DNA from: Cenococcum geophilum 1.58
Taxonomy: Eukaryota > Ascomycota > Dothideomycetes > Gloniales > Gloniaceae
DNA length: 64,000 nt
Reading direction: 5' to 3'
Assembly (NCBI GenBank): GCA_001692895.1
Contig: KV748221.1
Span: 847,056-911,055 of the forward strand
Shown here: in pieces, positions 21,405 through 33,200 of the stretch
How the letters are laid out: every line of letters starts with the position of its first letter
How positions within the stretch are numbered: the first letter of the stretch is position 1
Position numbers and translations under genes: made by a program
Notes under the pieces: model-generated
The model's database searches: none
Told to the model about the DNA's origin: nothing
What the model saw: only the letters and a program-made list of their open reading frames with translations

Positions 21405-21777
21405 GCTTATAGCGATACAAAGCGCCCTTATGCGGTATCAGACTTTCGAACTAGTTCTCGCAATTCCATATAACAAACTAGGTTTTCTAAGAGATCTATC
21501 ATCCTATATATGTCGAAGTATCCAATGACAGTGCATAAATGCCACAAATAAGGTGATGTCTAGACATGGTTGAAAAGAAGCAAGGAAACTCCGCGCCGCG
21601 CCGCCAAGATGAAATGGTTGGTACGCTAAAAGGCTTTATTGACGCTCATATGCTTTCATGCAAAAAATCCTTTAAATGAGGCTAGGCGATCACAGTCTTG
21701 CTTGCGACCAGATGCTAGCCTCAACCTATTCCATCCTATGATCCTTCATTGGCCTCTCTATTCGAATATCATGAGTC

Positions 21778-22020
21778 TTAAGTAGACTTTGAGGTCTTTG
21801 CGCTCTCTTGTTCCAGCACCCACCCATCACGGACGAAGAAGTTTCCCGCATTGCCATCGAACACCATTACTTCCCCCTTCTTGAAGCCGAATATCTGGGC
21901 TTGAGGCTGAGACTCGCGAGGCGCAGGCCAAATGGCCTTCCACGGCTGGCTTTTAGCAGTTCCCTTCTGAGTGGATTGTTCCATATTGAAAGGAAGTTTC
22001 GTGGCTTCTAGAATGCGCAT
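21778..22020 (-). other. Possible C-terminal gene fragment
   Basis: An 80-codon open frame from the first ATG, reading FGFKKGEVMVFDGNAGNFFV and RDGWVLEQESAKTS at its end. It is preceded in frame by a stop and no convincing upstream exon was found. It could be the last exon of a decayed gene or a chance frame. Unrecognised. Confidence 0.25.
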
Positions 22021-22315
22021 CAGCAACCGTTCAAAAGACAATTCAATTGCAGGAGATAGATTGCCCCCAACCTTCGCACAATATTTTTCCGGGAGCGGAA
22101 GTAATGTGATTGACGAGCAATTGCGGAGGTTCAATCAGCACTACCAATGTTCTTCTTTGTATAAACTGGACTCAAATGGAAAATCGGTCGTGTGACAGCG
22201 GGTGGTTTTGAGGTATATCGTTGATGAAGGCGGCATATCCAGTAGTCACTCTGCGGCACGCTATTCGATGGTGAGGGGTTAAAAGGTGTTGTCAAATCAC
22301 GGAAGGTGTTGGGCG

Positions 22316-22493
22316 CCAACTCGGGTCTCGCGGGTGACCAAAGCGCCCGAGCATCACGATGTGACCATGGTTTGGCACCAACTCGGGTCTCGCGGGTGAC
22401 CAAAGCGCCCGAGCATCACGATGTGACCATGGTTTGGCACCAACTCGGGTCTCGCGGGTGACCAAAGCGCCCGAGCATCACGATGTGACCATG
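22316..22493. repeat. 62-bp tandem repeat, about 2.9 copies
   Basis: Three consecutive copies of a 62-bp GC-rich unit beginning CCAACTCGGGTCTCGCGGG. Copies are nearly identical. The repeat ends exactly at CATG (22490-22493), and the same CATG occurs at 22366-22369 and 22428-22431. It lies in the 3' intergenic region between the AsaB-like gene and the DUF7580 gene. Confidence 0.9.
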
Positions 22494-22778
22494 ATTCAAC
22501 GCGTGCTACTTTTGGACAAGAATAATAATGAATGACATGAGGGTGTCGCGACTTCGGCGATTAGCGGTTTAATTATATAAGCTTGGCGCCATGTGATTCA
22601 TGTGCTCGAGGCAGTCCACTCACCCTCAAGCACGTTTGCTGCATGCATGCCCTCTCAAACCAATCTAAACATACAAAACGCCCAAAGATAAAACCCAAAC
22701 AGTCAATGCCCAACTCCTCCGCCCGGGTATCCCGGTCATAACATGCGAGTGACCAGCAGTATAATTACATTAATCTTT

Positions 22779-24685
22779 TTAGAATGTTATTGGCCCTAGA
22801 ACATTCTCTGCGCTTTTAGTATTCGAATTGGAGAGGTGATCAACAGTGATCCCCCAGGCCGTGTACAGTTCTTCCTCCAGAGGCACTACAATTTCATCAT
22901 ATACTGCCTGGCGAACCTCTTCATCTCCCAAACTCGCCCTTTGCAAATTAACAAGAAATTTGCAGTCGATACATGCTTGAATAATTTTGAAGTAACTGTT
23001 GTACATATTATCATGAGACTCCTCCAGTATGCGGGAGGCAGTAAAGAGGTCGGTATTGGCGTTCACTTTTCCGCCGTTTAAGTCGGCATCGGCTCTCTTG
23101 GATTCAATCGGCACACCTAGTTCTATCTCCAATAGTAGGATACCTAGTGCTAACACAGATGAGCAGGGGTGGAGCACATATTTTGACGAACCCCCTTGCG
23201 CAGTCCGGGACGTAACAAAACCCTTAGACAAGTAGGGTCGTTCCAGGTCCAGCTTAGCAGCTCCATCGCGTTCAATCGTTTGGTGAAAGAATTTAATATG
23301 CTCTTTATTCCAATCCTCGGCCATCCAAGGACTTCCGCAGTACTGAAGCATTGTATGAGCGAGAATGACGGCAAGGATCCTCTTTTGCTTGAGTGTCATT
23401 TTTCCTGTGTTACGGAGGAAGTCACCGAGAGAAACCGCCCGTCCTGATTCAAGACCCCATAGACGTTTCGGCTTAGAATTTACCTGCCATAATTGTTCGC
23501 CGTTATATTGCATGCGCAGACTGCAATTATTCTCTTGGGCAAACTCTAGCAGCTCACAAATGTTATCAATCCTTTCTTTCGTTTGCGAGTCTGGAGAAGC
23601 CGGTTCAATAAAACTATCGACTCTGGGTCGAGGAACAATTCCATCTGCAAATCTAACGCACAGACGGGGTTGAGACGAGAACCTTGTGGCCAAACATCAG
23701 CGTAAAGCTCAGGCTGAGCCGAATCGGAATTTTAACTCACGAGTCAGGGACTATAGCAATACTGCTTTCTTGCCATTTTCTCGGGTTGCTACCTTCCACA
23801 TGCTTTCTCGACAGAAGCATATCCAGATCTATCGACGATGGCGACTTTTTAAGTGAGGTATACAAGCTATTTACGAGACAGATCCTGCCCTGGTGATGGG
23901 ACGAGCAACCGCATGAAAGCTGCCGAGTCATGGCATCGTACAATGCATGTAGAAGTTTCCAAAAGTGCCTTTTCGGGACAGTTTTTCCAGATCGCCGCTT
24001 TGTCCTGCTTTGTGGCGCTTCTGGTGACGCTTGGCTCAAAAGCCGCTCCATATTCGCGTTGTTCCTTTCCAGCCTTCTGAGCAACCTTGTGCGCTTGTCT
24101 TCCCGAGTGCTGAATTGGATCCTCTGAAGGAGGGTTGTGGAATTTTCGCCATGCTGGATGTTTCGCTGGAGCGCGCTAAGTTTACTGAACTCATTTGGTT
24201 GATTCTTGACACCAGCACTTATCAGTAAGATCTTTCCAATAAGAGAATTCACCTCTTTGAAGCCTTACCGCGTTAATGTTATGAGCTCTCAGGTTATGAA
24301 GAGTTTGGCCACTCAGAAGGTCATCGAGAATCTTCAAGCTAGCTTTTATCGTAACTAGTATTGGTTCGTAGGTTGCACCAAGCCTATCTCTTAGAGCGAC
24401 CGATACTTCCTTGTCATCCCAGTTACTCGGCTGCGAAAAGTTACCGAGGCTTTGCAACTGGCTGTTGGAGAGCTGCGGAAGTTCTCGTGCGAGATTTCTC
24501 ACATGGAGTTCCAGAAAACACACTTCAACGTGCAGGTCCTGAAAGAAATCTGCGAGCTTCTGAGCTGCAGCAGTTGGGCGCACGGCGGCACGGATAGGCC
24601 TATGAACCGTGCGGTAGTGTTCTGCGCAGGATACCAGGATTGGAATGACGCCGAGCAATAAAGCGATACATTCGAGACCGGACAT
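22779..24685 (-). CDS. DUF7580-type protein (helical N-terminus plus kinase-lobe-like C-terminus)
   Basis: Exons 24269-24685, 23741-24204 and 22779-23682 (594 aa). Introns of 64 nt (GTAAGG...GTCAAG) and 58 nt (GTGAGT...ACAAG) keep phase. The N-terminus starts with a hydrophobic helix (LECIALLLGVIPILVSCAEH) followed by amphipathic helices to about residue 230, then a Ser/Arg-rich linker. The C-terminal half carries the DUF7580 pattern: VSLGDFLRNTGKMTLKQKR, SPWMAEDWNKEHIKFF and SSVLALGILLLEIELGVPIE. The last resembles helix F of protein kinases, but no HRD or DFG motif is visible. Function is unknown. It is divergent from an NLR gene 397 bp away, which suggests a receptor/effector pair; this is inference. 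Confidence 0.75.
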
Positions 24686-25082
24686 CGTTAAGAGAGGTAT
24701 GAAGACGGGAAATAGTAGACTTCTCTTTACCAGTTCCTGCTACGAGAGAAGGCTCCGTTATATGAAGTGTTGCTTAGTGTGGGGGCCCGGGGGCTCAGCC
24801 TGATCCCTCCGGTCGCCTCGATATTTATCTACTAACCACCCCGCCGTAAAACCGCATCGCAGCCTTACAATAATCCCCGATGAGTGTCTGCCTTTCCCCA
24901 CGACTGTGCAAGCAAGCCCTGTCATCCTCAGCCAATCAAGCTAAATCTTCAGAACTCCGGTGAAACCGATAAAAGTTCTTGACTCCGGTGCCTGCTTCCT
25001 TGTTTCTGCTTATCCTCTCAGCCTTTCTAGATCCACTCCATAATCTTGCGTTCAGTCAAGTTTTATTCAAGCTGAAGTGCGT
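24686..25082. promoter_or_regulatory. Divergent promoter between DUF7580 gene and NLR gene
   Basis: 397 bp between start codons. It contains a GC-rich patch (GGGGGCCCGGGGG near 24781) and a CCAAT box at 24932-24936. No TATA box of standard form was noticed on either side. The arrangement would allow the two genes to be switched on together. Confidence 0.45.
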
Positions 25083-28000
25083 ATGATGGAGGAGCTGTCG
25101 TTGGTGTCACAGGCTGCGGCTGCTCTGGCTCTTTTCACCAACCTTAATTCAAACTTTTCCCAAGATATAACACCTGACGAGGCCACATTATTACCGCTTT
25201 TGGAAGATCAGTATGGCCGATTCAACATATGGGCTCGTAACGTTGGGGTCTTTGCTAGCGGCCATGCTTCCCTAGATTATCGTCTTAGAGAAGATCCACA
25301 ACCAAGAGTCCTTGTCGGAGGGCTCCTAGAAGGGCTGCAGGATCAGCTTCAGCGCGGTAAGTCTATCAAAGGAGTAACATCGGGCCTCTCCCTGAAGGAG
25401 ATATCAGCGGACGCATCCTAACGCTGCAACTCAGCGATATATCTTCAGCAGAGCACACACGACCCTGGCAAAGATGAGGAAGAGTACGAAAAGGACTCAG
25501 ATTCTATAGAGGAAAGCTTAGAGACCAATTATTACGCATCATCTTCCAAGGCTGTATCATATTACTCTGCCTCTGAATCCGATTTCACGTCGGACACTGA
25601 TACCAAGTCCGAAGTTCTCTCCCCATTACAGGACCGTCTACGCGTTATTGAACAGACTGTCGACAAACTCTTCAGGTTTTCTATAGCGATACGTAAGCCA
25701 TCTTTGGCAACTCAGAACTCAAAGGCAGATTGCCGCGCTATTAAAGATGAAGAAGGAAATGATATCAGTTCCGACTTCGAATTGTTTGCACGCGAGTTCG
25801 TCTCGCACCGTTTTCCTGATGCTCACCCAGCTCTGCGAGATAGAATAAGCAAGGCCATGTTATTGCGTAGACGGCGTTTTGTCTACCGCCAGAGGCACCA
25901 GATTAAGCTCGAAAATAAAGGTCCAGGTCCCGCTGCAGCCAGAACCGCCCGGCTATGGACTTCAAGCCAAATTTCTTACCCAACAACTCTTAATGCAGAG
26001 CATACATCTTCTCCAGTAGCAAAGAAGACGCTAAATCATAAAGAAGAAACAACTGTCCTGTCTGGCACGTCTGCATCCGCTTTCTCCCGCAACAAATTTC
26101 GGGCCGATTCTGTCCTTGCATCATCTACAAAGGCATCAACAGCAATCTACGCATATGGAAATCATGCAGATACAGTACAGATACCGCCCCCGCCGAGGTT
26201 ACTCCCGTCGAGCAAAGAATTTGAGTGCCCCTACTGTTGCATTATCCTACCGATCAAGGAAGCAGCGCCGTCTCGGTGGAGGTTCGTTTGGCACGTCATA
26301 ACGTTTATTCTTACTTGAAGCTAATATTTCAAAGGCACCACGTACTCAAAGACCTTGAACCTTACGTATGTATGTTTGCAAATTGCACCCACCCGGATCA
26401 CCTCTTCCCTGATCGCAGTTCATGGCTCTCTCACATGGAGTTTGAGCATACTCGCCAGTGGCGTTGCACTTCGCAAGAACATCCGCCCCGAACTTTTGAA
26501 AAGGAGGAAGATTTTGAGGCTCATATGCGATTGGATCACCAGGGATCTTTCACCGAAGTTCAAATTTCTAGGCTGAAGTACCTGAATGCGACACCGTCGC
26601 CAGTGACATTCGAAACGTGCCCACTCTGTAACCTTGACCCTTCGTCGAATCTTGAGCAAAGCGGCAGTTTAGCTCCACTTTCAGGTTTTGCGGCACAGCG
26701 GAATAAGAAGAAAACAACCTCAGACCAACTAGCAAATCATATCGCGGCACATCTTCAGTCTGTTGCAGTTCGATCTCTTCCCTGGCTAGACGATGGTGAG
26801 GACGACGCATCGAGTGCTCTATCCGCATCTCAAAAACGCAGAGGAAGTACTACTAGTAGCGATGCTGAAGATGTAACTCTCGAATTTGATGACGAAGTCC
26901 CGGTTAAAATAGCCGCGGATGACAGCATAATCACCAACGCCTTACCGGGTGATATACATGACGAATGGAGCTTCTTGCCTCCCTGTGAATACTCTGGTCA
27001 TGACAGTGACCCTACATTACAAGCTTTTCTCCAGGCTTTCTACACCTATGCGGGCCAAATACATCGGCTACATGACAGTGACCCTACATTACAAGCTTTT
27101 CTCCAGGCTTTCTACACCTCGGATTCCGACGTCTACAGGTTAGGAAGATCAACTCTTCCCTGCTATTTGATCCCATTCGGACGGAACAAGGCCTTTTTCG
27201 GTCGCACCAAAGAGCTCGAGGCCATAGAGAAAGCCCTTTGTCCTCAGATTAGCACTGGACGCCTAGAAGAAGAGTATGCACTATTGAAAACTTTCGCAAT
27301 CTGTGGTCCTGGTGGAATGGGCAAATCCCAACTCGCCATTGAATTTGTGAACAGGAATAAAACCCTCTTTGACGCTGTATTCTACGTTCATGCCGACGAA
27401 TATTCGAAACTAGCACAAGACTTCAATAGTATTGCCATTGCATTAGGGCTAGTGGGGAAGGACTCGCCCGACTCAAAGGATCATGTGTTAACTCGAGAAC
27501 GCGTCAAAAGATGGTTGGCAAATCCTATCAAAACAGCCCGTAGGAAGTCGAGCCCTGAGGACGAAGAAACAGCATCCTGGCTACTTGTTTATGATGGTGC
27601 TGACAGGTCGGAGATATTGAATGTCTTTTGGCCGCTTGGTGGGTCAGGATCTATTCTCATCACAACCCGCGACCCCCTGCCTTGGACTGCTTATTTAAAT
27701 CTCGAACCATTCAACGTTGAAGATGGCGCAGGATTTTTGTTAAAGATGACAAATCGAGGACAAGAACCAGGGGAACGTGAAAACGCCACAATTATATCTC
27801 AGAGACTAGGAGGTTTGCCACTTGCTTTGACTCAAATGGCTCGCTTTATCACCAGACGAAACATGACGTTCCCAGAGTTTATACAGGCATACAGCGAAAG
27901 AGAGAGTCGGGAAGAGATGTTCAAGTTCCGGGTTGAAGAATCAAATGGAGGTGGACTGTCAAGTTACGGTCACACTCTAGCGTCGGTGTGGGCTCTCGAA

Positions 28001-29592
28001 GTTCTCAAAGACGGAAAAGCACTTCTGGATGTGATCTCCATGCTTGATCCTGACGGCATATCTGAACACATACTCACAGCCTATGCAGAGAATGTCACCT
28101 TAGAAGACTATCCTAAGTCGCTAAGAGCCTACGGCGCAGCAAGGACTGAGCTACTCCAGTGCTCGATCGTGACTGGAAATGCGAGGACTCATAGGCTTTT
28201 CATACATAGACTCGTGCAAGATCTTTCCCGACTTCGCATGAGTTCCAAACAATACAGGGAAACCTTCGACAGTACGGTGCGGCTGATTTCTGGCGTGTGG
28301 CCTTACCAGCCATTCACCTGGCGTCATGGCATATCAAGATGGCCTACTTGTGAGGATTTGTTTCCTCATGTTATTAGACTTAAAGAGCTAGCAAGGCCAT
28401 TCACCCCTGATCCAGAGAATGTAGAAGGCGACTATGAATATGCAAAACTTTTAGTAGATGCTGGCTGGTAAGTCTCCTGGTATCGGATGTGTGCCAAGTT
28501 CTAATCGTGTCAGGTATCAACATGAGAGGGGAGTGTCTTCCGGGGCTGTTGTGTACTACGACATTGCGCAGTTTATCTGCGAGTCGCTGAAGTGGACAAT
28601 TAAAACGATGAATAATAGTCCAATCTCTGAGAAGCAAGTAGATGCTATTCTAGCTGAGTTGAGCCACAACCGAGGATGTATTGCAACGGAAACCAATTGC
28701 CCCAAGGATGCCCTGAAGTATCATAGTCAGTTCAATGCAATGATGCTTAAAGAGATTGCCAACGAGCCACAAGGGACCGACTGGAGACTTGGTATTTCCT
28801 GGAACCAGCTTGGTACCGCAAAGATGATCAACGAGCTGTGGGAAGAAGGAGAGGACTGCTTCAGGCGATCAATCCTCACTATGCAACGAGTTGATAACTT
28901 CAGACAAGTGTGGATATCTCTACCCGTAGTGAACCTTGGGCTCGCATATTGGTTTACAAATCGATGCGAGAAGGCTCTTAGAATACTGAGCGAAGGCCTC
29001 TCCCACCGACAGGCCGCTTTAGGTATAGAAGATAAAGAGTCATTCATGTAAATCCTCCCTTCTAGTCACTCTAGGTTCAGTTTTATTAACTCAGTATCAA
29101 GAACAGGGAGATTCCTTCATGCATTAGGGAATGTCAAAGCATCACAAGGAGCAACGGACGAAAGCTTATCATTCCATCGTAAAGCACTCCTTCACTACAA
29201 AACTACTTTAGGGAGTAATCATCACCGCACTGCCGATACATGTATTAAAGTGGCCGACCATTGCATACGGCTCTTCCAACGCGACACCGCAATGTAAGTT
29301 TCATTCTCACATGCAGCTAAAGGAGAATTCGTCTAACTGTAAGTTTCACAGGGCCCTGCTTGATCAAGCACTCAAAACTTACGGCGATCGTTACGTCTTC
29401 AAACCGGAGAAGGCACGAGCAATATTCAAAAGGAGTAAAGTTCTCCGCTTACTGCAGAGGGAGGATGAAGCAGAAGCTGCCCTCAATGAAAGCTGGAAAC
29501 TTTACCAGGAAATTAGGCCAGCGGATCAGCGAACAGCAGAGCAGCTGTGTGATACGGATTTCGACAAGATTGTTGTGTTCTGGTCAAGATAA
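25083..29592 (+). CDS. NB-ARC/TPR NLR (STAND receptor) with C2H2-type N-terminal module
   Basis: Exons 25083-25356, 25435-26281, 26335-28467, 28514-29047, 29102-29293 and 29352-29592; 1406 aa in frame. The N-terminal helical part (MMEELSLVSQAAAALALFTN) leads to an acidic linker, then a zinc-finger region (FECPYCCIILP, PYVCMFANC, HMEFEHTRQWRC, ETCPLCNL; about 355-470). An NB-ARC domain follows: P-loop AICGPGGMGKSQLAIEF (about 697), WLLVYDGADR, GSILITTRD, LGGLPLAL. The C-terminal about 320 residues are TPR helices (SWNQLGTAKMINELWEEGED, GNVKASQGATDESLSFHRKA). Such proteins sense non-self or pathogen signals and oligomerise. Residues about 596-643 carry a 24-residue in-frame duplication. The paired DUF7580 gene is upstream. 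Confidence 0.88.
26999..27119. repeat. 72-bp-spaced in-frame duplication inside the NLR
   Basis: 26999-27047 and 27071-27119 are identical over 49 bp and 72 bp apart, so HDSDPTLQAFLQAFYT occurs twice in frame, just upstream of the NB-ARC domain. The identical block starts exactly at CATG in both copies. No third copy. The exact identity implies a recent event. Confidence 0.9.
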
Positions 29593-30327
29593 TGGGCCAC
29601 TGTTGCCTGCTGCATAAAAGATTAGGGTTATAATAAAAATGCGATAATTGGAATCTTAAATTAATATTTTCAAACTCTGCACCTGTATCCAAGGGCTGAA
29701 CTTGTTTGTATTACCTCTTCAAATGCTCATACTAGCCCTAGTGAGATTGTACCCCCACTGCCTCCGCAGCAGCAGCAGGCAGAACAGGTAGTAAGCAGCT
29801 GAAAGTTATGACTAGTCCACTTCCGGTCACCGGATGGGCAGCCTCACTCTAATCTCTTAGGACGAACGCTAGATGCGGAAAAAAGGCAAACGCTCGACAT
29901 GGAATGATTTAGCATAGCCAGATATACATTTATAAATACTTATCCGATAGGCATATCAAAGGATTCTGATGCTACGTACTTCTATCATATTAAAAGAGCA
30001 ACTTCTGAATGCGCTTCTGCTCTTAGCAAACTTTCTGCATAGCAAAACCCCCACCAAAGATCGAAATGTATGCCTTCAATAATAGTAGCTTGAAGGCCTT
30101 GTAAAATTAGAAGCAAGGGAGGATATTCCGACTCGTTGAACCACGTGATTTTCGGCAATCCCCAAAACGGAAACCCGTGATAGCAGCATGGTGTTGACCC
30201 CGCTAAAAAATTTCGGAAGACCTTATTCAGGAACTATGAGGACTGACCGTTGACAGAAGTGGGCAGGAAATAGATCTTAATGACCTGGTCAAACCAACTT
30301 TAGAGCACAATAAATAGCTAACCTATA
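29593..30327. other. Intergenic, no gene seen
   Basis: Region between the NLR and amidase genes, moderately AT-rich. No reading frame, RNA gene or repeat end recognised. Confidence 0.6.
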
Positions 30328-32582
30328 ATGGAAGACCGCTCAGGTGAAGCCAAAATAACATGGTTAAATAATGACCAGGCATTCATCTTGGATGGTACGA
30401 CCTACTTAGTATCTTCAGCACCAGTAAGAGTAGGTTGTTTTCTTGGAAACTCATAACGTCTGACCATTCTTAGGAGTCTATCATCCTGAATCATCGAGGG
30501 CCCACCCTTGCCACGGTGTTCAGAATCGCACCAAGCTTGCATATTACTAAGGAGTGGTTGCAAAATTCTGTGGAAGACTATATCAGCAAGGATGACGTAT
30601 TTCGAAGAGAATTTCTTACAGGCATCATATTCGTTGGAGCTGCGAAAGAGGAAGTGCGGATTACAGAAGACAGCCAAGAATTTCTTCGCCATTTTGGTAC
30701 GCAGTTTAATGTCTATCTTAAGACGGCTTCGAAGCAGCTCGTGCCAGGCCCATATGTGATCTTGAATCATAAAATCTTGGATGTTTCGACACTCTACCCT
30801 GACGAGAACGGAGCATTTCTAGCAACACTAAAGCCTGGAATACACAAGTGAGAGGACCGCTCTAAAATGACCAACTTTCAAACTTCTTATACCAGTATAG
30901 TCCTTTTGTTACCATTTCCACTGAAGCACATGAAAAAACTCTCAGCATAGCGGTGCCCTCACGGCTCCGATTCACAACTAGCTCCGATGCCCCTCTTGCC
31001 GGCTTTCGTGTAGCTGTTAAAGGCAACTTCAATCTTCAAGGCCTACGAACTTCTCTTTGCAACCGGGCCTATTTCAACACCTATCCGCCATGTGATAAGA
31101 CTGCAAAATGCATCCAACAAGTGGTTGATGCCGGTGCCACATTAGTCGGGACTACGAAGCTCGCATCTTTCGCCGCAACAGAGGAGCCTACACAATGTAT
31201 AGACTATCAAGCTCCTTGGAACCCTCGAGCTGATGGTTATCAGTCTCCTGCAGGCAGCAGTAGTGGAAGTGGAGCAGCAATCGGGGCATATGACTGGCTC
31301 GATATTGCCATTGGATCTGACAGTATGAGAGACCCGCGTCGGTTCAAGTCCGGGTGCTAAATGAAAGCAGCTAGTGGCAGTGGTAGGCGGCCAGGGCACT
31401 GGAATGGTTGCTTTGCGATGCGCCCAACTTTCGGAGTTATTCCAATGGATGGCATGGTCTCAAGCTTTGAGTAGGTCCATCTATGCGCTTACTTTACCAG
31501 AATGTAACAGCTATATAGGATGTTTGACACGCCTACATTTCTTGGGCGAGATCTGCGGCAGATGAGAGACTTCGCTGCTGTTTGGTACGGGAACAGGATG
31601 AGTACTAACAGCGTAGAGCCTATTTCGGCGATTATATGGCCTTCGGATTTCTGGGCTTTTATCAATCTAAATCAGCAGAGCTTAGCAAGGTCTTTCGTTA
31701 GTGAACTTGAAGCGTGCTTGAAACTAAACTGTCAAGAAGTCTCATTCACTGCTGAATGGGCCAAGAAACCACCAAAGGAAGCAGGACTTGAGTCACTTGA
31801 TGATTTCATGAAAGATGTAAATATTCTATATATGAACTCCGTCATTTTCTTACAAGTGCAGGCCTCGAAAAATTCCTTCTGGTACGATGACTATCACGCA
31901 TTCGACAAGTTCCGGGAAGACTACTGGGAGAAACACCAAAAGTCTCCTTACGTTAGCCCTCCAGTTCGCGCTCAATGGTCAGTCCGCTTCCATTGCCTAC
32001 CAAGCTATTACTCACGAAGCTGTAGGGAAGCAGCTAGAAATATCACCAAGACAGAACGTGATGAAGCCATTCACCGCCTGCTTGTTTACCGCGCCTGGTT
32101 CCTCACCCATTTCATAAATGCCAATTCAAGAAATATCCTTGTCGTCCTCCCAATCGAGAATATTTCTCCGCGGTACCGTGATGAGCCTCCGGCGTAAGCC
32201 TCCTTTAAATATATTAAGAAGAACTTGAATGCTAATTCAGTGATATGTAGACCATTTATTGCCCCAACTGGAGTGACCACGTTGATGCTAAGTCCCATAC
32301 TTGAAGCTCCCGAACTCATTGTCCCGATTAGTGAGATACCATATCAGTCTAAGGTTAGCGGGACGGAGGAGCATCTGCCCGTTGGAATTGGTTTAATGGC
32401 ACTTCCAGGTACTTACACACTTTCAAAGTCTTCAGAGATTCTAGACTGATAATCGGAACTTAGGCAGTGACATGATGCTAATGGACCTGGCTCAGGAATG
32501 TTTAGTAAGGGCTGGGAGGCCAACGAGAGTTTACACTGGAAGACGCATGTTTAAAAAGGAATTCGAAGAGAGTTTCATATAA
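30328..32582 (+). CDS. Arp1-like amidase-signature enzyme
   Basis: Seven exons: 30328-30423, 30474-30847, 30901-31322, 31371-31470, 31519-32193, 32251-32408 and 32464-32582; 647 aa in frame. The N-terminal about 150 residues form the conserved domain found in fungal proteins labelled scytalone dehydratase-like Arp1 (GPTLATVFRIAPSLHI). The amidase-signature fold follows, with the Ser-cisSer-Lys triad in AVKGNF (Lys about 194), GSSSGSGAA (about 276) and SDTSGSGRRPG (about 299), then FGVIPMDGMV and DTPTFLGRDL. The reaction is probably amide or ester hydrolysis; the substrate is unknown. In two introns (30848-30900 and 32194-32250) the in-frame acceptor is the second of two nearby AGs; using the first would shift the frame. 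Confidence 0.82.
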
Positions 32583-32721
32583 TGCTCTGATATTCACACA
32601 ACAACCTCGACCGAGCCTTTGCATCCTCTTGAGTTGGTCCATTTTACCACTTCGCTAAGTGTTCGTAACTCCTACAGCCCCTACAAATACTCCGTCGTGC
32701 CGCGACAACCGTGCGCTGAGC

Positions 32722-33200
32722 TCAATTATCCCCGTAGTCCAGTAGTTTCTCCAGCTCTTGAAAATCGAACGACACCTTCACGAGCTTCTGCTGCAGCCAA
32801 TCGGCAGGCAGGTCATCCTTCAACGCGGTATTTTTGTAAAACGCGTCATACTTAGTCCGTAGAAGTTTCACAACGCCATCTCTCTCCTTGATAAACTCTG
32901 CCCATTGCCCTTTGACTAATGTATGTGCGTCATGGACCTTCATGCCTGGCACCAGCATGACACCTGCAGCGGTTCCCAGTAAATGATCGGGCCCAACTTC
33001 GGTCATGGCGGTTTTGACCTCTTCATATCTACTATAAAAAGCCTCTTTGACTTGAACGCAGTGACTCGAAAATTCTCGAGCTTTCTTGATTTGCTCGGCG
33101 ATGACTAGGCCCTGCTGAGGAACGCTAAAGTGCTTCTCAGTTTTAAGTTCGGCGGCATGTTATGGGTATGTGCTTACGTGACTGATTTAGGCTTGTTCAT
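32722..33200 (-). CDS. Small helical protein, unknown
   Basis: Exons 33178-33200 and 32722-33124 (141 aa) across a 53-nt intron (GTAAGC...CTTTAG), joining MNKPKSVT to VPQQGLVIAEQIKKAREFSS. The protein is almost all helix and charged (GQWAEFIKERDGVVKLLRTK, DWLQQKLVKVSFDFQELEKL), with one Gly-rich hydrophobic stretch (LLGTAAGVMLVPGM) in the middle. No known motif. Clean splice sites and uninterrupted codons support a real gene. It is downstream of, and convergent with, the amidase gene (139 bp between ends). Confidence 0.6.

Noticed and set aside
22316-22493. Regular repeats that could suggest a CRISPR-like array
   Set aside because: The units are contiguous tandem copies with no unique spacers, in a eukaryotic genome.
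31335-31356. GGTTCAAGTCCGGG resembles a tRNA T-arm
   Set aside because: No acceptor stem, D-arm or anticodon arm fits around it; it lies in a 48-nt intron of the amidase gene.
30328-32582. Amidase gene first read as a frameshifted pseudogene
   Set aside because: Choosing the second AG at 30900 and at 32250 restores the frame throughout and gives 647 aa with all catalytic residues.
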